Shown here: positions 14,288 through 20,306 of the stretch, one piece after another
Layout of the letters: every line of letters begins with the position of its first letter
Position numbering within the stretch: position 1 is the first letter of the stretch
DNA from: a virus
DNA: 26,215 nucleotides
Virus record (IMG/VR): IMGVR_UViG_3300009637_000006
Coordinates: 1 to 26,215 of that record
Reading direction: 5' to 3' (one strand)
Position numbers and translations under genes: made by a program
Notes under the pieces: model-generated
The model's database searches: none
What the model saw: the letters and a program-made list of their open reading frames with translations, nothing else
What the model was told of the DNA's origin: nothing

Positions 14288-14927
14288 TCCCGCTCCATGT
14301 CCGCAATCATTTTCAGCTGATCTGGCGTGCGCAGGAACGCCGGCATGTCGGCCAGCTTTCTGACGTTTCTGCGCGGCGGCATCTTGCTAAGCGCCTCGGA
14401 ATTCATCCTAGCAGCCTCGCGCATCGATGGCCTTCCCCGCTTGCCGTCGCGGCCAGGAGCCTTGTAGTGGAGGTAGGCACCGACCAGAATGTCGGCTGGC
14501 GGGTGCTCGGCCATGAAGGCGTCAAGCATCCAGAAATCGGTGAGCAGGAGCAAGCGCGCGCGGTCCGGCGGGATCCCGTGCCAACGCGCCAGCGACCCAA
14601 AGATGTACTCGAGGTCTACTCGGCTGCCGGTGCCGCCGGCGCCGGTGCGTTTTTTTCCGACATCCGCTTGAACCCGTTCACCTCGTTGGCCGCATTGAGC
14701 AGGAGTTGAAACGGAGCCTCGCCGCCCTCGGGGTCGAAGGCATGCACGGAGCGAACCCAGGCCTCGGTGCCGCGCTCCGCGTCGCCGGCCGCAAGGATCG
14801 ATGCGGCAATCATGGCGATGTTGAACTTCCGGCCCGACTTGCCCGTAAGATCGATGGTTTCGAGATCGCCGACCGTGATGGTGGCGAGAATGACTTCCTG
14901 ACCTTCGATGAGAACCGGCTTCTGCAT
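14266..14927 (-). CDS. Tail assembly chaperone G-T fusion made by -1 ribosomal frameshift
   Basis: The frame between the G gene and the tape measure (about 14266-14650) has no good start of its own but is open upstream and joins the G gene exactly at the slippery heptamer A AAA AAC (14655-14649). A shift by -1 there gives a 220-aa fusion: about 93 residues of G, then 127 residues of T (RTGAGGTGSRVDLEYIFGSL, RWHGIPPDRARLLLLTDFW, DILVGAYLHYK, ending DMEREWRTNSE). In lambda-like siphophages the G and GT products bind the tape measure and recruit tail tube subunits. Size, position and slippery site all agree with this. A separate TTG start at 14553 is the alternative but has no ribosome binding site. 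Confidence 0.8.
14616..14927 (-). CDS. Tail assembly chaperone, G-type (unshifted product)
   Basis: Start ATG 14927 stands 7 bases after AAAGGAG; an in-frame upstream ATG (14969) lies in the terminator region and is not used. The 103-aa product starts MQKPVLIEGQEVILATITVG, followed by DLETIDLTGKSGRKFNIAMIAASI, the pattern of phage tail assembly chaperones (gp10-like in gene transfer agents). It ends in a short Ala/Pro-rich tail after the frameshift site (KNAPAPAAPAAE). The GC-rich palindromic stretch just after the heptamer (GCGCCGGC at about 14636-14643) could act as the stimulating RNA structure. Most ribosomes should make this shorter form. Confidence 0.8.
   Translation of the reverse strand: MQKPVLIEGQEVILATITVGDLETIDLTGKSGRKFNIAMIAASILAAGDAERGTEAWVRSVHAFDPEGGEAPFQLLLNAANEVNGFKRMSEKNAPAPAAPAAE
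14649..14655 (-). promoter_or_regulatory. Slippery heptamer A AAA AAC for -1 frameshifting
   Basis: On the minus strand the G gene reads TCG GAA AAA AAC GCA, so the heptamer A AAA AAC is in the canonical X-XXY-YYZ phase. Slippage by -1 continues as CGC ACC GGC GCC..., the phase of the T frame, which then stays open to 14266. Seven consecutive A in a GC-rich gene stand out. Confidence 0.85.
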
Positions 14928-14945
14928 CGGGTCTCCTTTCAATTC

Positions 14946-14983
14946 AAAAAACGGGGTGCGGGCTTTCAAATGGCTTCGCCCCG
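14946..14983 (-). terminator. Intrinsic-terminator-like hairpin after the major tail protein gene
   Basis: On the minus strand CGGGG (14983-14979) pairs with CCCCG (14956-14952), with further GCGGG/CCCGC pairing possible in register, and TTTTTT follows at 14951-14946. It sits between the major tail protein stop (15033) and the chaperone's ribosome binding site. A partial terminator here would raise tail tube protein output relative to downstream genes. Stem is short, so moderate support. The rest of the 105-base gap holds nothing else I can identify. Confidence 0.45.
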
Positions 14984-15032
14984 CCTCGCTCCATCTCTCG
15001 ACGGTGCGCGACGGGGCTCTCTTTGGTTTAAC

Positions 15033-15815
15033 TTAGAAGGCCTGGTAGCTGATGAACGGAACGCCGTTCGGCCCCGCGAAGCCCTCGTAGTCGGTCGTGT
15101 ACATCGTGTAGTCCTCGAGCTTGGTGGCGATGTCGATCTTGCCCAGGCGCACATTGGGGAGATAAAAGCCCAGGCCGCCGCCTTCATACGGGAACACGAG
15201 ATTGAGCGCGATGAGCGGACCCCAGCCCATGGGGTGGGTCTGCGCGGTCAGCGTCGAGCCACCGCTCGCCGGCGTCCAGCTGTAGTTGATCAGAACCGCG
15301 TCGCCAGCCAGGCTGAAGGCCGGATCGAAGGTGTAGACGCCGGTCGCGAGATTCACCTTGTACTGGCCCGCGCCGGGCGTGCCCGTAACGGCCGTCAAGG
15401 CGACACCGGTCGCTGCCACGGTCACCCCGTAGTCGACCAGGGGCGTCAGAGCCTCGTTGGTCACCGTGACGGTCTGCGCCGTGGGGCTGGCAGGCAGCGT
15501 GTGCGACTCACCAGGGTAGGTCGTCGTGTCGACCGTTCCGGCGGCGGCGGCGTCGCCAAAGAAGAGCTGGCTCATCAGCAGGTTCGAGATCTGCGCGAAC
15601 TCAAACGAGCCCTTGATCGAGCGCTTCCCGATGGCGGTGTCGACGGCCCACTGATCGATGCCGTAGAGCGACTTGATGTCGGCGCCCAGGGTGAGCTTGA
15701 TGTTCTGAAGGACGCCGAGCGCCACCGGCGTCGGATTCGGGGCCGGATTGCCGGAACTGGGCTGCGGGGCTGCGAGAGCGACGCCGGTGCCAAACATCAA
15801 ACCAGGAAGCTGCAT
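15033..15815 (-). CDS. Major tail (tube) protein
   Basis: 260 aa, in the conserved slot before the chaperone and tape measure genes, with AAGGAG in front of ATG 15815. The ends are tube-protein-like: LGVLQNIKLTLGADIKSLYG (about 33-52), KRSIKGSFEFAQISNLLMSQLFFG (about 65-87), and near the C-terminus GLGFYLPNVRLGKIDIATKLEDYTMYTTDYEGFA. Residues about 114-185 are an inserted beta-domain (TVTVTNEALTPLVDYGV, GAGQYKVNLATGVYTFDPA, VLINYSWTP), which probably projects from the tube surface; the same domain is in the connector protein. No sequence-named family can be given with certainty, but position, size and terminator-like hairpin after it support a highly expressed tube subunit. Confidence 0.78.
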   Translation of the reverse strand: MQLPGLMFGTGVALAAPQPSSGNPAPNPTPVALGVLQNIKLTLGADIKSLYGIDQWAVDTAIGKRSIKGSFEFAQISNLLMSQLFFGDAAAAGTVDTTTYPGESHTLPASPTAQTVTVTNEALTPLVDYGVTVAATGVALTAVTGTPGAGQYKVNLATGVYTFDPAFSLAGDAVLINYSWTPASGGSTLTAQTHPMGWGPLIALNLVFPYEGGGLGFYLPNVRLGKIDIATKLEDYTMYTTDYEGFAGPNGVPFISYQAF

Positions 15816-15881
15816 GATCTAACTCCTTGGCCGGCTAAATGTGGCGCTGGGAGGCGCGGTTGTGTCCATTCTACTTCGTGC

Positions 15882-16103
15882 CTAAATCGACACCTTGTTC
15901 TGAATCGCCGCCGGCATCCCGGAGAGCACGACCCGGGCGGTCTGAAGGCCTAACAGATAGCCCGCCGAGACCTCTTCCGTTGCCTGCGCGCCAATAGCCG
16001 TGTGAAGTTCTTTCAGCTGGTCGGCGCGATCCCCGTCGGCGAGGGTTTTCACCTGGTCGAGGGCTGTCTCGATAAACATCGCCGCCGGTATGAGCATTTC
16101 CAC
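15882..16103 (-). CDS. Small helical protein of the tail module, 73 aa
   Basis: Probable start GTG 16103 (MEMLIPAAMF...), with ATG 16097 as alternative; the SD-like GCGGGG lies just before the GTG. The product is helical: FIETALDQVKTLADGDRADQ, LKELHTAIGAQATEEVSAGY, LLGLQTARVVLSG. It sits between the probable tail terminator and the major tail protein with an 11-base gap on its upstream side. No family recognised. It is followed by a 66-base gap before the tail protein start in which I see only that gene's ribosome binding site. Confidence 0.5.
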   Translation of the reverse strand: MEMLIPAAMFIETALDQVKTLADGDRADQLKELHTAIGAQATEEVSAGYLLGLQTARVVLSGMPAAIQNKVSI

Positions 16104-16113
16104 CCCGCTGAAA

Positions 16114-16626
16114 TTACTGCCCGCTCAAAATTGAGACCGGAAAGATCAGGCCGCTCCGGTTGTTCTGCAGGCCCTCGTTTAAGAGGATCCGGCCCTTCAC
16201 TCTTGCATGATACACAACGCCGCCGAGCGTCTGTTTCTCGCCGCCCAGGAGCGGGATCACCGTCGTGCCGTCGGCCTTCAGGGTCTGCTGCTGCATCTGG
16301 TAGAGCACAGCGTCGCGCAAGCCGTTTACCTGGGTCGACGCGATCGCGGTCTCGCCGCCGGTGATTTCGCAAAGCACGGCCGCCCAGCAGTGGAGCTCAT
16401 ATTTCGGAAGCGGGAGCGCGTTCTCGATCACATCCTGGTCGCCTTCCACAATCCAGAGCCCAGGCAGGATGGCCGGCGTGATGGCGTCGCGCTGGGGCAT
16501 GCGCCGGCCGGTAGCCGTCGGGTTCTGAAACACCGGGCCGCCCGAGGGTGCACCGGCCACCAGTAGCTGGGTCTGCGAGAGCAAACTATACAGATTTTGG
16601 AAGATCGTCTCGGTGGCGGTCATCAT
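16114..16626 (-). CDS. Probable tail terminator / tail completion protein
   Basis: 170 aa, with an ATGA overlap to the previous gene. Its position between the HK97 gp10-like protein and the tube protein is the usual place of the tail terminator, the ring that ends the tube at the head side. The sequence has the expected alpha/beta content: MTATETIFQNLYSLLSQTQL (N-terminal helix), PGLWIVEGDQ, KYELHCWAAVLCE, VNGLRDAVLYQMQQQ and RVKGRILLNEGLQN followed by a final strand SGLIFPVSIL. Exclusion from other slots is strong, but I see no diagnostic motif, so the call rests mostly on synteny, size and fold pattern. Confidence 0.6.
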   Translation of the reverse strand: MMTATETIFQNLYSLLSQTQLLVAGAPSGGPVFQNPTATGRRMPQRDAITPAILPGLWIVEGDQDVIENALPLPKYELHCWAAVLCEITGGETAIASTQVNGLRDAVLYQMQQQTLKADGTTVIPLLGGEKQTLGGVVYHARVKGRILLNEGLQNNRSGLIFPVSILSGQ

Positions 16627-16844
16627 AGCTGTTTCTCGTGGAAAACCATGTGCACATAGCTCATGACGTAATCGTCGCGGCGGGCCTCGGTTTCAAAGGA
16701 GGCGCGCTGCGGTAATAGCCGGCCCGATTTGATGCCATCGATGACCTCTTGAAGCGCGGCGATCACCTTGGTCGGGTCCATGCTGAAACGGTACTGGTTA
16801 TCCTGCCCGACCGGGACGGCGATGTCGTACGCGCTGTGTCGCAT
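16623..16844 (-). CDS. Small unknown protein of the neck module, 73 aa
   Basis: ATG 16844 stands 6 bases after GAGG, and the TGA overlaps the next ATG (ATGA). The product (MRHSAYDIAVPVGQDNQYRF, then VIAALQEVIDGIKSGRL and DDYVMSYVHMVFHEKQL) is mixed helix and strand. No family recognised. Its fixed place between the gp10-like neck protein and the tail terminator suggests a small structural or assembly factor. Confidence 0.55.
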   Translation of the reverse strand: MRHSAYDIAVPVGQDNQYRFSMDPTKVIAALQEVIDGIKSGRLLPQRASFETEARRDDYVMSYVHMVFHEKQL

Positions 16845-16862
16845 GAACGCCTCGGAGCCATT

Positions 16863-17450
16863 CTACTCTGCCAGCACTCCCGCCAGAGCATCGGAAATCT
16901 GGAACCGCACCGTCTCCCGCACCTGATCGAGCGATGTGCGCATATAGCGGAATTCCCGAGACGGTGGGTGGTCAACGCGCTTCGCGAAAACCATGCCGCC
17001 GCCCTCGCCAATCCAAGCCAGCGTCCGCGGCAAACGCCCCTCGGCCAGCGCGATCGACTCCTCGGCCGAGAACATCGATTCCTTCCCGAATTCCCGCGAC
17101 GGGCCCAGGAACTCGGCGAAGCGGTCCATCAGGGGCACGATCTCGTAGCGGTGGGTGCCGCCGAACTCGAGGACCATGCCCACCAGGTGCTCGAAGGATC
17201 CGTCGTCGGGGATCTCGCACCAGACCGAGGCCACCGGGCCATCGCTGACCACCGGCGAGAGCACAACGGAAGAGGAGAGCAGGCCGGTGCGCGCCTGGAT
17301 GATGCCCCCGGTCATGTTGTACATGATCGCTTCGTAGAGCGATTCGCCGGCCAGGCCCATGGCCTCGGCGATCACCTCGATCAAACGGTCGCCCCTGGCC
17401 GCGAGCGCCTCGGCGACCTCGTCGCTGTTGATGGTGTAGCGGAGAATCAA
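16863..17450 (-). CDS. HK97 gp10-like neck protein
   Basis: 195 aa with the marks of the HK97 gp10-like family: an N-terminal helix (ALAARGDRLIEVIAEAMGLA), a TGGIIQARTGLLSSSV strand-turn, FEHLVGMVLEFGGTHRYEIVP at about 85-105 (the family's E-x-G-G-T-x-x-Y/H element), and FAKRVDHPPSREFRYMRTSL near the C-terminus. Members join the head connector to the tail. The start is TTG 17450, overlapping the connector's TGA (TTGA), with GAGG nine bases upstream; the TTG start implies translational coupling. The insertion around 110-150 (FLGPSREFGKESMFSAEES) is a little longer than in small family members. Confidence 0.78.
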   Translation of the reverse strand: MILRYTINSDEVAEALAARGDRLIEVIAEAMGLAGESLYEAIMYNMTGGIIQARTGLLSSSVVLSPVVSDGPVASVWCEIPDDGSFEHLVGMVLEFGGTHRYEIVPLMDRFAEFLGPSREFGKESMFSAEESIALAEGRLPRTLAWIGEGGGMVFAKRVDHPPSREFRYMRTSLDQVRETVRFQISDALAGVLAE

Positions 17451-18382
17451 GCCGGGAACCTCATCCGGTAGCGCTCGATGGTCATGGCGGTCCCGATCTC
17501 GACCTCGAGTTGCGAATAAGCCGTCGTCCCGATGCCAGGCTGCACCTGGGAGCTTTGACCGATCCAGGTCCTTTTGCGGTACATCTGGGCCACCAGCCGG
17601 GCCGCGGCCTCCTGGAGATCGAAGGGGGGCGCACCGTAGGTATACGCCAGAAGCACAGAAGCGCCCGCCTGTGCGGCGTTGAACGTGTAGACCCCGGCGG
17701 GCAACACCCCGCGCTGCGGCGGCTGGTACTGCCCTGCAGCGGGCGCCGACGCCCCGCTGGAGACGAGTGGGGTTCCGTTTGCTAGGAGTACTCCCTGGTC
17801 GCTATAGAACGTCGCCCCGTTCGCGGCGGCCACAGCGTAAGGCCCAGGGCCCGCTGGCACGGTTCCGGCCTCAGCAGGCACGGCGATCGTGTAGCCGGCG
17901 GTGTAGGCCACCGCCACGTTCTGGATGCCCTGAACGAAACGTAGGGCCGAATAGCCCAGGGGCGGCGCGTTGCCGTAGGATCCCCAGCCACCAGGCCGCA
18001 CGCCCCACCGCTCATCTGGATAGTCGCTCCAGCCAGAACCATTCGAGATCAGGGCAATATTACAGATCGAGCCCTCAGTGTCGATCACGTAGCCGGACTG
18101 CAGGTAATCGGGGCTCGCCGGGATGGCGATCCCGTTCACCGAGAGCGACGCGACGGCCAGGATGGGATAGTTGCGGATCGGTAGCTCATTCGACCCGTTG
18201 CCGTTGTAGCGCTCGACATAGGAGCGCACCCCGGAAAGGAAGCCGCGGCCGGTCCTGGTGAGGATGTTCTGAGAATAGGCGGTGATTTCAGACTGAATGA
18301 GCGCCGCGTCGGCGGCCGGATCCTGAGCCAGAATGGCGTTCACTGCCGCGACGGTCGTGAGGTCGATTACGTTAGCGCCCAT
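17447..18382 (-). CDS. Head-tail connector (adaptor) protein with inserted beta-domain
   Basis: 311 aa. The N-terminal helices (VNAILAQDPAADAALIQSEI, TAYSQNILTRTGRGF) and the central ERYNGNGSNELPIRNYPI and VASLSVNGIAIP are those of the gp6-type connector/adaptor family, where I-x-N-Y-P-I is a recurrent strand after the first helices. The C-terminal helix PFDLQEAAARLVAQMYRKR (about 264-282) closes the fold. Between them (about 175-260) is an inserted beta-domain (AVAAANGATFYSDQGVLLA, PAAGQY, LPAGVYTFNAAQAGASVLL). The protein should ring the portal and carry the neck. Gap of 86 bases to the capsid gene holds a terminator-like hairpin; AGGTGAG precedes ATG 18382. Confidence 0.75.
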   Translation of the reverse strand: MGANVIDLTTVAAVNAILAQDPAADAALIQSEITAYSQNILTRTGRGFLSGVRSYVERYNGNGSNELPIRNYPILAVASLSVNGIAIPASPDYLQSGYVIDTEGSICNIALISNGSGWSDYPDERWGVRPGGWGSYGNAPPLGYSALRFVQGIQNVAVAYTAGYTIAVPAEAGTVPAGPGPYAVAAANGATFYSDQGVLLANGTPLVSSGASAPAAGQYQPPQRGVLPAGVYTFNAAQAGASVLLAYTYGAPPFDLQEAAARLVAQMYRKRTWIGQSSQVQPGIGTTAYSQLEVEIGTAMTIERYRMRFPA

Positions 18383-18392
18383 CGCTCACCTG

Positions 18393-18429
18393 AAAAGGGG
18401 TGGCCAGGAGGTCTCCCAACCCCCTGGCC
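18393..18429 (-). terminator. Terminator-like hairpin after the major capsid gene
   Basis: On the minus strand GGCCAGG (18429-18423) pairs with CCTGGCC (18408-18402) around a 14-base loop, and TTTT follows at 18396-18393 after ACCCC. It is about 40 bases downstream of the capsid stop, the usual place for a partial terminator that sets high capsid expression. The U-tract is short and set off from the stem, so strength is uncertain. Confidence 0.4.
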
Positions 18430-18468
18430 TGGATTTGCGCCGCGCCGGTGGCAACGCTCCTCCGCTCG

Positions 18469-20238
18469 TTAAAACACGTTGGTGGCGCCGAACTTGCCCA
18501 GACCCGTGATGAAGGCGATCAGGTTGGGCGTCTTGATTGCAAGCACTTCCTCGGAGAACACGCCGAAGGGGTACTTGCGGCTTGTCTGCGCGAACTCGAT
18601 GCCATAGGTGTCGCGCCGCACAAAGACGCCGCGCGTTTCGCCCAGCCGGGAGTTCGCGTAGGTCTCCTGGAGCTTGTCGACATCGAAGAGGATCGTGCCA
18701 GCAGGCAGGTACGGATGCTGAAGCACGTCCACGAACTCGCCGCCAGGCAGTCCGAAGATGTTGTGGTACTGCGCCACCCGGCCGTTGACCGCGATCCCGG
18801 ATCCGTCGCCGTTCGGGCCGCCGTTCGGGAAAAAGTAGTTGAGCGCGGTCGAGCTCGAGGAGCCGACCATGAACGCCGACCGGAAGGCAGGCACCTGGTC
18901 CGTCGAGAGATAGATCTTCGTCGGGCCGGTCAGAGCCGCCTGCTGGATCTGGTAGAGAATCGAATCGATCTCCGTGATCGATCCCACCAGGCCGCCGTTC
19001 GTGAGCCCGGCGCCGTGGTTGTTCCAGCCGTTCGAGCCAACCGCCGTACCGAAGCTATTCAGATTGAACGTGGGCACGGGGAGCCCGGTCATATAGGCCG
19101 TGTTCGAGGCGATGGTGAGCATGCCGTCCATGTCGAGCGCATTCGTCGACAGGTCGGTCGCAAAGCCCGCGTAGCCGCCCGAGCCGGCATAGGCCGCTGT
19201 CTGTGTGCCCTGGGTCTGCCCGTAGATGTTGACCCAGGAGTTGCCCACCGTGATCGCCGTGAGCTTGGCGCTCGCTGCGGCCGGGGAAAAGGTCGTCGTC
19301 GCGTTGATTTCCACAAACCACGCATAGCCCCATGCGCCAGCTTGCGGGGTGCAGTAGAACGTCACGGTCTTGGTTGCGTTGACCGTAGGTCCAACCACAT
19401 TCGAAGGTGCCGACACGATGGCGGTGCCGCCGTTGATCTTGTCTGAGGAGCCGTCGGCGTTGGTGCGTAAATATTGGGTCGTGATGCCCAGCGCGACGGT
19501 GTTGTTCGGATTGGTCGCCGCGCGATAATTGAGCGCCACGGCGTAGGCGGCGGCGTAGGAGCCCACCGGCAGAACGCCAGTGACGTAGCTGGCATTGTTG
19601 AGTAAGGAAAGAACACCGGTGGGCGTGTTCGTCGTCGTGATCTGCAGCGCGCCCCTCGAGGCCGTGGTGCCAGCGCCGCCAATGTAGCTGCGCTCCTGCT
19701 GCCGGATGAACCGGAGCAGCTGCCACATCTTACCGTCGCCCAGCGCGTCCTCGTAGCCCTCGGACGCCGAGATCGACTCGTAGGTCACAAAGTCGTCCGT
19801 GCCCAGGGTCACGTAAGGCGAGCTGAAATCGACCTCGGTGAACTGACCATTCGAGTTCGTGTTGCCCTCAGAGACGCCGGGGAACTGATTTCCGGCATCG
19901 ATCGCGGTTACCGCCTTCCATTGCGGCTGGACGCCGTAACCGGCGTTCACCTTGTCCCAGCGCGGCGTGGTGTTGCGGATGTGGGCGAAGATCGGGTCCA
20001 ACATGTAAGCCGGCGCCCGGAGATCGATGAAGTTCAAGCCCAGGCCCGTGGTGATGCCGGTGCTCGAGGCGTCCTTTACAAGCGACTTGCCGTGCATCTT
20101 CACGAACTGCCGCCAGGCGTCCGCGCCGTTCTGTTCCACCAGGCGCTCGATTTTGCGCATGTCGGTTTTGGAGATCAGTTGAGCGAACTGCGCCTGCGAA
20201 ATGCCATTGTGACCGTCTGACACCGCCGAAGGGTGCAT
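18469..20238 (-). CDS. Major capsid protein (HK97-fold) with a large inserted domain
   Basis: 589 aa, placed after the protease-scaffold gene and preceded by GAGGAG before ATG 20238. The first 70 residues (MRKIERLVEQNGADAWRQFV...) are helical. The core contains LGLNFIDLRAPAYMLDPIFA, HIRNTTPRWDKVNAGYGVQP and TYESISASEGYEDALGDGKM; the C-terminus has TKIYLSTDQVPAFRSAFM, GLPGGEFVDVLQHPYLPAGT, ETRGVFVRRDTYGIEFAQTS and RKYPFGVFSEEVLAIKTPN, as in HK97-fold capsids. Residues about 210-370 (GSYAAAYAVALNYRA, TVTFYCTPQAGAWGYAWFVE) look like a fibronectin/Ig-type surface insertion, explaining the length compared with about 300-400 residues for simple members. Family placement rests on pattern and synteny, with good agreement. 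Confidence 0.85.
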   Translation of the reverse strand: MHPSAVSDGHNGISQAQFAQLISKTDMRKIERLVEQNGADAWRQFVKMHGKSLVKDASSTGITTGLGLNFIDLRAPAYMLDPIFAHIRNTTPRWDKVNAGYGVQPQWKAVTAIDAGNQFPGVSEGNTNSNGQFTEVDFSSPYVTLGTDDFVTYESISASEGYEDALGDGKMWQLLRFIRQQERSYIGGAGTTASRGALQITTTNTPTGVLSLLNNASYVTGVLPVGSYAAAYAVALNYRAATNPNNTVALGITTQYLRTNADGSSDKINGGTAIVSAPSNVVGPTVNATKTVTFYCTPQAGAWGYAWFVEINATTTFSPAAASAKLTAITVGNSWVNIYGQTQGTQTAAYAGSGGYAGFATDLSTNALDMDGMLTIASNTAYMTGLPVPTFNLNSFGTAVGSNGWNNHGAGLTNGGLVGSITEIDSILYQIQQAALTGPTKIYLSTDQVPAFRSAFMVGSSSSTALNYFFPNGGPNGDGSGIAVNGRVAQYHNIFGLPGGEFVDVLQHPYLPAGTILFDVDKLQETYANSRLGETRGVFVRRDTYGIEFAQTSRKYPFGVFSEEVLAIKTPNLIAFITGLGKFGATNVF

Positions 20239-20275
20239 GGGTGTTCTCCTCTACCGGCGGCCTGAGTTTGTCGAT

Positions 20276-20292
20276 CGCGCTGGGAGAGCGCG
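20276..20292 (-). promoter_or_regulatory. Hairpin in the leader of the major capsid gene
   Basis: CGCGCT at 20276-20281 and AGCGCG at 20287-20292 form a perfect 6-bp stem with a 5-base loop, lying between the protease stop and the capsid ribosome binding site. There is no U-tract on the downstream side, so an mRNA-processing or stabilising hairpin is more likely than a terminator. Function inferred only. Confidence 0.35.
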
Positions 20293-20306
20293 CACTGCAA
20301 AAACTT

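Noticed and set aside
14266-14553. An independent 95-residue gene starting at TTG 14553
   Set aside because: The frame is open well upstream, the TTG lacks a ribosome binding site, and the phase fits the slippery heptamer; a frameshift product explains it better.
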